Assembly (NCBI GenBank): GCA_025929855.1
Contig: JAICPK010000070.1
Coordinates: forward strand, 1 to 5,465
DNA length: 5,465 bases
Direction: 5' to 3'
Source: Nitrososphaera sp.
Lineage (GTDB): Archaea; Thermoproteota; Nitrososphaeria; Nitrososphaerales; Nitrososphaeraceae
Positions 1 to 5,296 of this stretch are shown here, piece by piece. Position 1 is the stretch's first letter, and every line of letters starts with the position of its first letter. The translations under genes and the position numbers were made by a program. The notes under the pieces were generated by a model that worked only from the letters and a program-made list of their open reading frames with translations, had not been told where the DNA came from and did no database searches.

Positions 1-303
1 GCAGCAATTGTATTTGCAGCCTTCATGATGACAGGTACAGCATTCGCACAGGAAGAAGGAGGAGGCGGAGGCGCCGCGGCTGCAACTGAATCAAGCGCGT
101 TTAAATTTATCGCAGCAGGGATCGCCTTTGGGCTCGCTGCACTTGGCGCAGGATTTGGCCTTGGCTTCGTGGGCGCAGCAGGTTTGGCAGCAATCAGCGA
201 AAACCCGAAGATGCAGTCAAGTGTGTTCATTATCGTGGGTATGGTCGAGTCGATAGCTATTTACGGCATAGTCATGATGTTCATCATATTGGGCCAGTCT
301 TAG
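1..303 (+). CDS. atpK: A-type ATP synthase subunit K (proteolipid, c-ring subunit), 5' end cut off
   Basis: The reading frame is open from base 1, so the true start lies upstream; 100 residues are visible. The first visible residues are hydrophobic and end in Ala-Phe-Ala before Gln-Glu-Glu, which looks like the end of a signal peptide with cleavage after AFA. The mature N-terminus is acidic, then a Gly5-Ala4 run. Two membrane helices follow, joined by a polar loop (SENPK) that should face the cytoplasm and touch the stalk. The second helix holds GMVESIAIYG; its Glu (bases 247-249) is the ion-carrying carboxylate of the c-ring. This is one hairpin with one carboxylate, the arrangement expected of a synthase rather than a doubled V-type pump subunit. 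Glu-Ser and a Tyr four residues later resemble part of a sodium site, but no Gln is seen in helix 1, so proton use is more likely (inference). It is followed by atpI on the same strand. Confidence 0.9.
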   Translation, partial: AAIVFAAFMMTGTAFAQEEGGGGGAAAATESSAFKFIAAGIAFGLAALGAGFGLGFVGAAGLAAISENPKMQSSVFIIVGMVESIAIYGIVMMFIILGQS

Positions 304-343
304 AGAGTACATGCGCTTTTTATAGACAGTAATAGCAGCGACC

Positions 344-362
344 TTTTTATTTTTCATTTTTT
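344..362 (+). terminator. Oligo-T terminator after atpK
   Basis: Three T runs (five, five and six Ts, separated by single A or CA) lie about 40 nt after the atpK stop. An earlier T5 run is at 317-321. Archaeal RNA polymerase stops at such T tracts without needing a hairpin. This suggests that much atpK transcription ends before atpI, so the abundant c subunit could be made separately from the single-copy I subunit. Confidence 0.55.
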
Positions 363-401
363 GTGATTAAATCATAGATCGTCTTTCAACAGAGGAAACG
401 A

Positions 402-409
402 TTTTAAAG
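402..409 (+). promoter_or_regulatory. Probable TATA box of atpI
   Basis: The box reads TTTTAAAG and is preceded by a purine-rich GAGGAAACG stretch that could serve as the TFB recognition element. Its centre is about 29 nt before the atpI ATG, so transcription should begin within a few bases of the start codon, giving a leaderless or near-leaderless mRNA. No Shine-Dalgarno sequence is visible before the ATG, which agrees with this. Confidence 0.5.
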
Positions 410-434
410 AGATGGAAATTACACAACAACTATT

Positions 435-2564
435 ATGGGACTAGCCAAACTGATGAAGGCTACTATCATCCTGCCTCGGATAGAGACACAGGATGCCGTA
501 AGCAGGCTGGCTGCGCTTGAATGGTTCCACTCTATCCACAATGCTTCTGAACATATTAATCCGTATTATGATGACCTTCTGACAAAGGCCCAGAGGTTAT
601 ACCAAGAAATTGACGAGGTAGTCAAAATGCTTGGAATACCACAGGAGACAGGTGTGATGGCAACAATGTTCAAGGGAGCCCCTAAAGGCAGGCACGACTA
701 TGCGGCAGAGGACATCCAAGGCTTTATCGCTGACCTAGAGGACAGAAGCAAACAACTACTTGAAGGCCCAAAGAAGCTGCTTGAAGAGCGCAACAAGATA
801 GAGAGACAGCTTGAAGAATACAGGAACCTAGAGGCCGTAGTTGGAATGGCTTCGACATTGAACCTTAACCTAGATATGTTTGGCAAGTTGCGTAACTTTT
901 TTGCAGGCTTGTTTGTTGTTGATTCAAAAGACGAATCTGAGATCAGGAAGAGCCTTGACAACTTGGCCATTTACTCTACTAGGCTAAACGAGAACAAGAC
1001 ATCTCTTACCATTGTTGGTTCTTCGGAAGATTCTGAGCGTGTGCTCAAGGTCCTCAGGAGCTTTGGAGTTAACCCCCTCCAGATTCCGGGTAATATGCCA
1101 CAGAACCCAAGTGAGGCATACTCTCTTGCAAAGGCCAAGGTCAAAGAACTAGAAACTAGGACCGAGCAGTTGGATAAGGAGCTTGAAAAGATAAAGCAGT
1201 CGATCCTAACAAAGCTCCTGTCACTGCAGGAAGCTGCAAGGGTTGCAAAGGATGTCTTGGAAATAACAAGGAAACCTGGAGGCACCAAGAACTTTGCAGT
1301 TATCGAAGGCTATATCCCCCAAGAGATGGAAAGGAAGTTCAAAAAGCTTACATCGGACTATGTTTCGATAATTGAAGATGTCAATCTTACCGTAGACAGC
1401 CATCAAGGCGAGAGGGGCAAGCAAGAGCCGCTGCCAACACTCATCACCAATAAGAAATATACTCGTAATTTCCAAGTTATCACAGAAACCCAAGGCCTTC
1501 CAAGGTATGGGGAGGTTGACCCGACGCCGATCATAGCTTTTGTCTGGCCGACATTTTATGGCCTGATGTTTGCCGACCTCGGCCACGGTCTTTTGCTGTT
1601 TGGCCTTGGCATGCTCTTTAGATATAGGGGAAACGGTAGACTGAGGGTGTGGGGAACTCTCATTGCAGCAAGTGGTCTTGCAGCTGCTATTGGCGGCCTG
1701 GGCACAGGCGAGATGTTTGGATTCCATTTCGATGAGATCGCCATCTTAGAGCCAGTTGCACACGCACTGCCGTTCGTAGGTCTTCTTAGTGTGTCTGAGC
1801 TTACGTTTGATCAAGTGCTCAAAATACTAGAGGTGTCAGTGGCCATTGGCGTAGTCCACCTGCTTATGGCATTCTTCCTCAGGCTGAGAGCCACTTGGAA
1901 GCAGGGCAACAAGCTGATGGTCTACACTCACGACATTCCTGCAATCATACAGTATTTAGCTGTAGTATCGCTGATACTGGCTGCAATTGGCGCCCAATAT
2001 GACATCATTGGCATGTTTCTGTCTTGGGATCACAATGAGCCAGTGCCTTGGCTGACCGTCCTCTTTGGCGACTGGGTTACCGTCAACTTGGTAGCAAAGG
2101 CAATGCCTCCTGTAATCATTGCCTGTATCGCTGTAGCCATAATCGGCGGGATGAAGGAGCAAAAACATGCAATCGCTCAGGGGAGAGAACCAGAAGGCGG
2201 AGGGCTCGTAGGCATAGTTGTTGAAACAATGATGGTCAGGACGATAGAGATGCTTGCTAATACTATTAGCTATTCTAGGCTTGGCATAATGCTTCTGGTG
2301 CACAGCGCGCTCTTGGTCACTGTAATTAATTCGTACGAGCAGTCTGGAAGTCTCGCAATATTGATCGGCGGCAACATTGGCATCATGATGATAGAGGGTC
2401 TAATAGTATACATCCAGACTATCAGGTTGCACCTTTATGAATGGTTCCCAAAGTGGTACAAGTCAGATGGTGTTCAATTCAAGAAACTGGTACCGCAGAT
2501 GTTGTATACAAACCTAGTATGGAAGTACGATGACGAAAAGAAAGCAATGAAAAAAACAGCCTAA
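435..2564 (+). CDS. atpI: A-type ATP synthase subunit I (membrane stator, 'a' subunit)
   Basis: This 709-residue protein has the usual family length and both halves of the subunit. Residues 1 to about 345 form the cytoplasmic arm: charged coiled-coil stretches lie near 95-135 and 230-275, and the family EGYIP turn is at 291-295. Residues about 360-670 form the membrane part with several helices, opening with the conserved YGEVDPTP and the FYGLMFADLGHG segment (374-385). The key residues for ion passage are present: Arg615 in SYSRLG and Arg664 in IQTIRLHLYEWF, with His623 and Glu654 nearby. These match the two arginines that face the c-ring glutamate in the Thermus and yeast vacuolar homologues. 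The arm anchors the peripheral stalk and the membrane half forms the half-channels beside the K ring. The ATG at 435 fits the TATA box spacing and the family-like N-terminus (MGLAKLMKAT). It appears to have its own promoter, although it follows atpK. Confidence 0.96.
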   Translation: MGLAKLMKATIILPRIETQDAVSRLAALEWFHSIHNASEHINPYYDDLLTKAQRLYQEIDEVVKMLGIPQETGVMATMFKGAPKGRHDYAAEDIQGFIADLEDRSKQLLEGPKKLLEERNKIERQLEEYRNLEAVVGMASTLNLNLDMFGKLRNFFAGLFVVDSKDESEIRKSLDNLAIYSTRLNENKTSLTIVGSSEDSERVLKVLRSFGVNPLQIPGNMPQNPSEAYSLAKAKVKELETRTEQLDKELEKIKQSILTKLLSLQEAARVAKDVLEITRKPGGTKNFAVIEGYIPQEMERKFKKLTSDYVSIIEDVNLTVDSHQGERGKQEPLPTLITNKKYTRNFQVITETQGLPRYGEVDPTPIIAFVWPTFYGLMFADLGHGLLLFGLGMLFRYRGNGRLRVWGTLIAASGLAAAIGGLGTGEMFGFHFDEIAILEPVAHALPFVGLLSVSELTFDQVLKILEVSVAIGVVHLLMAFFLRLRATWKQGNKLMVYTHDIPAIIQYLAVVSLILAAIGAQYDIIGMFLSWDHNEPVPWLTVLFGDWVTVNLVAKAMPPVIIACIAVAIIGGMKEQKHAIAQGREPEGGGLVGIVVETMMVRTIEMLANTISYSRLGIMLLVHSALLVTVINSYEQSGSLAILIGGNIGIMMIEGLIVYIQTIRLHLYEWFPKWYKSDGVQFKKLVPQMLYTNLVWKYDDEKKAMKKTA

Positions 2565-2588
2565 GAGAAAAGCCTTAACGACGATTAC

Positions 2589-2598
2589 TTTTTCTTTT
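2589..2598 (+). terminator. Oligo-T terminator after atpI
   Basis: TTTTTCTTTT begins 25 nt after the atpI stop codon. A second T6 run on the same strand is at 2662-2667. Both are typical archaeal stop signals and would keep atpI transcripts from running into the antisense side of atpC. Confidence 0.5.
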
Positions 2599-2862
2599 AC
2601 AAAGCCTCTTTGATTCTCAAATAACCTTTGAATAATAGTATATGCGTACGGATGATTATTATTTTTTCTTCACCACTGTGCTATACTTTTGTTGTACATC
2701 AAGACAATAATCATTATCTCCTCCTTACTCCCACTTATACGAATTTTTGTATCGATTCCTTTTGTAAATACCGCTCTCTCTTTCAAGCGGAAATCATGCA
2801 AAAACGTAGAAGATGTATGTGCGTACAGTGCTCACATTGTGCATAATTTCTATACTGACAAG

Positions 2863-2868
2863 AAAAAA
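2863..2868 (-). terminator. Possible oligo-T terminator of atpC
   Basis: On the minus strand this reads T6, about 127 nt beyond the atpC stop. Shorter T4 runs occur closer to the gene (near 2915 and 2956). It is the first long T run downstream of atpC, so it is a candidate end of the transcript, but spacing is the only support. Confidence 0.3.
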
Positions 2869-2994
2869 TAGAGCTATGCAAATTATAGTATCAAAAGCAA
2901 ATTCATTCACGTAAAAGTACCTACTATATCTTCTAGGTCCAAAGTAGAGTGGTATAAAATAGGATTGGTTATTATTGTTATTACGTTGTTGCCT

Positions 2995-4065
2995 CTACTC
3001 TGCACGTACGAGAGATGCCATTATCTTGTCTGCCATTATCTTTTGCTCCACACCTGCAGCAATCGCTGCGAGGTTTCTGATCTCATAGGCCATGAGTTTA
3101 ATTGACGCAAGCATGTTAGCAACGGTAAACACTGTTCGATATGAGTTCATCATACGCCTTAGCGACTCCTTCTGAAAGCCAGATTCAAGCTGCATTATGG
3201 CATCAATGTCGTTTGCAGCGCTACGTGGGATCAGCTCCTTGTATATGGTACCTGCGAGCTCACCAATTGCTTCCTGAATCTTTTCAGTATTTATCATCCT
3301 CTGCAGCACATCCTTGGGTACCTTGCTTGTAGTGGTAACTATTAAGTCGTTGACCTCATTTGGACTTAGGCCCCAGAACTTACCTCTGAGAACTGAGAGG
3401 ATGTTATATGAATCGATATCAATTCCAATCAGTTTTTGCGCATCCTGTAGTTTGGATTCAAACGCAACGGCCCTGTCAAGTGACCTGTAGAAAGCATGAT
3501 CAAGATAAGTATCAAAAACACGGATGTCACCCTTCTCCTTGTATGCTTGAGCAGCCTTTCGAGCATCTTCTCCAAATTCACTTCCCGCAAGGGAGTTGAC
3601 AGCGTCTTCAAAATCTTTTGCAACTAGCGCTTTGACTACCAGATCCCTACGTCCCACAAGCTCTTCTGCTCTCATGTTGACTTTTGGCAGTAATTCGTCA
3701 TAGGTCTTGTTCATTGCCTTGCCCTTGAGGATTATTTTCAGATTCAAGGTGATGTATTTCACAAAGTAGGCGTTAAGAATTGCAGAGCCATTTGCAATGT
3801 TGACTATCTTGGCATGTTGGTTGACAAGATGTTCGCGGAGTGCACCTTCGACCGTTTCTGCAGTGTAGGGCTTGGTAAGCTTGGCAAGGGCGTCAAGATA
3901 GACGGTATTCTTCATTCTGGTCACCAGTTCTTCAATGTCTCTGGATTCTGCGAGGGTCTGCAGCTCAGTCTTTGAAAGCATCCTGCCTCGGAGGCTATGG
4001 GCAAGAACAGTGCCGAAAATTTTGTTTGGCAAGCTGACCTTATTTGAGTTCAAAGCATTACTCAA
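2995..4065 (-). CDS. atpC: A-type ATP synthase subunit C (central-stalk socket, 'd' subunit)
   Basis: This 356-residue soluble, helical protein matches the V/A-type ATPase subunit C (yeast Vma6/d) family in length and pattern. It caps the c-ring on the cytoplasmic side and holds the D/F stalk, passing rotation from ring to head. Three family repeats can be seen: NAYFVKYITLNLKIILKG (98-115), DIDSYNILSVLRGKFWGLS (216-234) and AYEIRNLAAIAAG (326-338), the usual 'D/E-x-x-N-L-x-x-L-x-x-x' helices. The family-like part starts near residue 14 (NKIFGTVLAHSLRGR). The start is uncertain. No ATG is available before codon 30, and an in-frame stop lies at 4078-4080. TTG at 4065 is the longest choice. The TATA box centred near 4080 would place the transcript start near 4053, where codon 5 is another TTG; that would give 352 residues. 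It is read convergently to atpI and follows the 84-residue membrane protein gene by 70 nt. Confidence 0.93.
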   Translation of the reverse strand: MSNALNSNKVSLPNKIFGTVLAHSLRGRMLSKTELQTLAESRDIEELVTRMKNTVYLDALAKLTKPYTAETVEGALREHLVNQHAKIVNIANGSAILNAYFVKYITLNLKIILKGKAMNKTYDELLPKVNMRAEELVGRRDLVVKALVAKDFEDAVNSLAGSEFGEDARKAAQAYKEKGDIRVFDTYLDHAFYRSLDRAVAFESKLQDAQKLIGIDIDSYNILSVLRGKFWGLSPNEVNDLIVTTTSKVPKDVLQRMINTEKIQEAIGELAGTIYKELIPRSAANDIDAIMQLESGFQKESLRRMMNSYRTVFTVANMLASIKLMAYEIRNLAAIAAGVEQKIMADKIMASLVRAE

Positions 4066-4076
4066 TTTGTTTGATA

Positions 4077-4084
4077 CTTATAAA
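4077..4084 (-). promoter_or_regulatory. Probable TATA box of atpC
   Basis: On the minus strand this reads TTTATAAG, a near-ideal archaeal TATA box and the best one in the window. The predicted transcript start, 26-27 nt from its centre, is about 4053-4054. That lies inside the longest atpC frame and coincides with the TTG of codon 5. Either atpC starts at that codon as a leaderless gene, or another promoter upstream serves the longer form. Confidence 0.5.
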
Positions 4085-4135
4085 ATCATTTCTTTGAAAA
4101 AGTTCTAAAGAAGCCAATGATGATTAACCACCACA

Positions 4136-4390
4136 TCAGTCTTCAAAGAGCGAAGATATTGCGTTTGAGATCCTTCCGGACAGGGCCAAGAGTGTAAAAT
4201 GTAGACCAAACCCAATTCCTGCGCTGACACCGATATTAACTCCTAGCTGATAAAGGCCGACGAACAATCCGAGTGCTGGTATAGTAAGTATTAGTGCTAT
4301 TGCGGTACTGACCCACATTCCTTTAATGACAATAGCTGGCGGAAGTTTGTCAATCCTCCGGCTCTCAAATTTTAGTGGGTACGTACTCAT
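4136..4390 (-). CDS. Small two-helix membrane protein of unknown function, beside atpC
   Basis: I do not recognise this 84-residue protein. It has a basic N-terminal segment (FESRRIDK, residues 8-15), a first membrane helix at about 25-46, a very short loop (QLGVN), a second Gly/Ala-rich helix at about 51-70, and an amphipathic tail ending in Phe-Glu-Asp. By the positive-inside rule the N-terminus should be cytoplasmic. The open frame extends upstream to a TTG at 4531. I chose the ATG at 4390 because a TATA-like box lies 28 nt before it and because the extra 47 residues look like translated intergenic DNA. An ATG at 4396 is a close alternative. It lies 70 nt upstream of atpC on the same strand, and read-through from it could also supply atpC. 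It could be an ATP synthase accessory protein or merely a neighbour; nothing in the sequence decides this. Confidence 0.62.
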   Translation of the reverse strand: MSTYPLKFESRRIDKLPPAIVIKGMWVSTAIALILTIPALGLFVGLYQLGVNIGVSAGIGFGLHFTLLALSGRISNAISSLFED

Positions 4391-4414
4391 GATCATATCA
4401 TGTTGAGATGATGC

Positions 4415-4422
4415 AATATTAA
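4415..4422 (-). promoter_or_regulatory. Probable TATA box of the 84-residue membrane protein gene
   Basis: The minus strand reads TTAATATT. Its centre is about 28 nt before the ATG at 4390, so the transcript should begin at or one base before the start codon. This leaderless spacing is the main reason for preferring the 4390 start over the longer frame. Confidence 0.42.
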
Positions 4423-4564
4423 TCGTGACACAATAAAACGCACAATGAATATTATCATAAAGGCAAAAAATTATGTCATCTGACTCATTATAGTTTGTAA
4501 AAATATTTGCAAAGATATCTCTCAGAATCAAAGGATTTTACAAATAATTTTGCCATGGCTGCCC

Positions 4565-4592
4565 CTTTGGTATCACGGTATGATGGCCAAAG
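4565..4592. repeat. Inverted repeat CTTTGG-N16-CCAAAG, possible operator
   Basis: Two perfect 6-nt arms are separated by 16 nt and placed directly against a TATA-like sequence on the plus strand. The arm spacing suits a dimeric helix-turn-helix regulator, but six-base arms can occur by chance and no regulator gene is visible nearby. Confidence 0.25.
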
Positions 4593-4668
4593 TATATAAT
4601 TTGGAATTACCTATAATATTTTTTGATATAATAATATATATTTGCTGAATATTCACAAAATTAATAAA

Positions 4669-4678
4669 CTTAATTAAG
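4669..4678 (+). promoter_or_regulatory. Probable TATA box of the 140-residue membrane protein gene
   Basis: CTTAATTAAG is centred about 27 nt before the ATG at 4701, so the mRNA should begin exactly at the start codon. This supports the ATG at 4701 over an in-frame TTG at 4683, which would fall upstream of the transcript. A second AT box, TTTATA (4691-4696), is too close to the start to serve. Confidence 0.5.
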
Positions 4679-4700
4679 AGGCTTGCTATCTTTATACCCT

Positions 4701-5123
4701 ATGCAAATAACATCTTCAGAAGACGGGAAGCTAGACAAGAGGCTTGAAATGCTGATCGATCAATTTGAACGGGATGTTGCTCCATATGACAGATTGTCTA
4801 GAATAGCAGCAATTACTACGTCTGCAGGGGTTGTTACATCCATAGTCCTTTCCATGTTGATACTACCGTCTTCTTACACGCTGTATGTGGGTGTTGGGGG
4901 CATTTTAGCCAGTATTGTACTGACAAAGCTACCAATCCTCTATGCGGATCATAAGAAGCATGAAATCTCTACACATAAGTATAAGCCGGTAACAGGGGTT
5001 TGCATGTGTGATCTTTATCAATATAGAACTCATCTACGCAAAATGGAAATGGCAACAACTACAGTTGAGCGGATCAGGCATAACAAGCTAGCAAACTATT
5101 ACAAACATCAAATGGGACTCTAA
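4701..5123 (+). CDS. Two-helix membrane protein with basic His/Cys-containing tail, function unknown
   Basis: I do not recognise this 140-residue protein. Residues 1-34 are charged and probably helical (KLDKRLEMLIDQFERDVAPY). They are followed by membrane helices at about 35-55 and 60-81 joined by a short LPSSY turn. The remaining 59 residues are soluble and basic, with His84, His87, His92, a Cys-Met-Cys pair (Cys101, Cys103) and a helical stretch rich in Arg and Lys. Both ends should face the cytoplasm. The clustered His and Cys residues could bind metal, but no known motif is matched. The ATG at 4701 is chosen from promoter spacing; an in-frame TTG at 4683 would add six residues. It is divergent from the 84-residue two-helix gene and convergent with the VOC gene. 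No sequence similarity to the 84-residue protein is obvious beyond the shared two-helix plan. Confidence 0.66.
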   Translation: MQITSSEDGKLDKRLEMLIDQFERDVAPYDRLSRIAAITTSAGVVTSIVLSMLILPSSYTLYVGVGGILASIVLTKLPILYADHKKHEISTHKYKPVTGVCMCDLYQYRTHLRKMEMATTTVERIRHNKLANYYKHQMGL

Positions 5124-5126
5124 AAA

Positions 5127-5141
5127 TTTCTGTTTTACTTT
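5127..5141 (+). terminator. Weak T-rich terminator after the 140-residue gene
   Basis: Runs of three, four and three Ts, broken by C, G and AC, begin three bases after the stop codon. This is a modest archaeal termination signal. The hairpin at 5172-5188 may add to it. Confidence 0.35.
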
Positions 5142-5171
5142 CAAAGACACACTTAACCATTCCATTTTGGT

Positions 5172-5188
5172 ATCTTTTCAAAAAAGAT
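5172..5188. terminator. Hairpin between convergent genes, possible two-way terminator
   Basis: ATCTTTT and AAAAGAT form a perfect 7-bp inverted repeat around a 3-nt loop. It lies between the ends of two convergent genes (stops at 5123 and 5297) and presents a T run on both strands. A bidirectional stop is plausible. The stem is AT-rich and weak, so the T runs may matter more than the fold. Confidence 0.3.
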
Positions 5189-5288
5189 GGATTAGAAAGT
5201 ACAAAAAATAATCCTGAATTACAATAAAAACAATAAACCTATTTAGAGGAATTTTGACAGTGCTAGGCTTTTCCTTTTCAACTTCATG

Positions 5289-5294
5289 AAAAAA
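5289..5294 (-). terminator. T6 terminator of the VOC-family gene
   Basis: On the minus strand six Ts start only two bases past the stop codon of the VOC gene. This is a typical archaeal oligo-T stop signal in the expected place. Confidence 0.45.
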
Positions 5295-5296
5295 GT

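Larger units (their letters stand above)
2565..2994. other. AT-rich gap between convergent atpI and atpC, no convincing gene
   Basis: This 430-bp stretch lies between the ends of two convergent genes. It holds oligo-T tracts on both strands, a small hairpin-forming TTTGA/TCAAA pair (2609-2621), and an inverted repeat ATGATTATT (2652-2660) with AATAATCAT (2706-2714). A TATA-like TATAAAAT on the plus strand at 2953-2960 points into the atpC 3' end. Two overlapping short frames exist but begin at TTG, lack promoters in the right place and look like chance. No tRNA fold was found. I could not identify a C/D-box RNA with confidence. Confidence 0.6.
4391..4700. other. Divergent promoter region between two small membrane protein genes
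   Basis: This 310-bp region separates two genes read away from each other. The half nearest the plus-strand gene (4593-4678) is about 86 percent A+T. Besides the two start-proximal TATA boxes, it holds an inverted repeat, CTTTGG at 4565-4570 and CCAAAG at 4587-4592 with a 16-nt spacer. The repeat abuts a strong TATA-like GTATATAAT (4592-4600) whose predicted start near 4622 has no gene directly behind it. The repeat could be an operator. No RNA gene is evident. Confidence 0.5.

Noticed and set aside
412..444. 10-codon ATG frame overlapping the atpI start, a possible upstream regulatory frame
   Set aside because: The TATA box predicts a transcript start near 432, downstream of this ATG, so it would not be in the mRNA.
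1221..1727. 168-residue minus-strand frame inside atpI
   Set aside because: It is fully antisense to a strongly conserved part of atpI and its translation has no recognisable domain, so it is a shadow frame. The other minus-strand frames inside atpI and the frames inside atpC are rejected for the same reason.
2652..2714. Inverted repeat ATGATTATT / AATAATCAT as a mobile element or RNA fold
   Set aside because: The arms are nine AT-rich bases with a 45-nt spacer in a low-complexity region. There is no transposase, target duplication or conserved stem to support a function.
2628..2846. 72-residue frame ending in a C-x-C-x2-C-x2-C cluster, and the overlapping 60-residue frame at 2689-2871
   Set aside because: Both start at TTG in AT-rich DNA, overlap each other in different frames, lack a promoter at the right distance and show no family resemblance. 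The Cys cluster is intriguing but is not enough support.
4391..4531. N-terminal extension of the 84-residue protein to a TTG at 4531
   Set aside because: The added 47 residues are compositionally odd, the start is TTG, and a TATA box sits inside this stretch at the right distance for the ATG at 4390.
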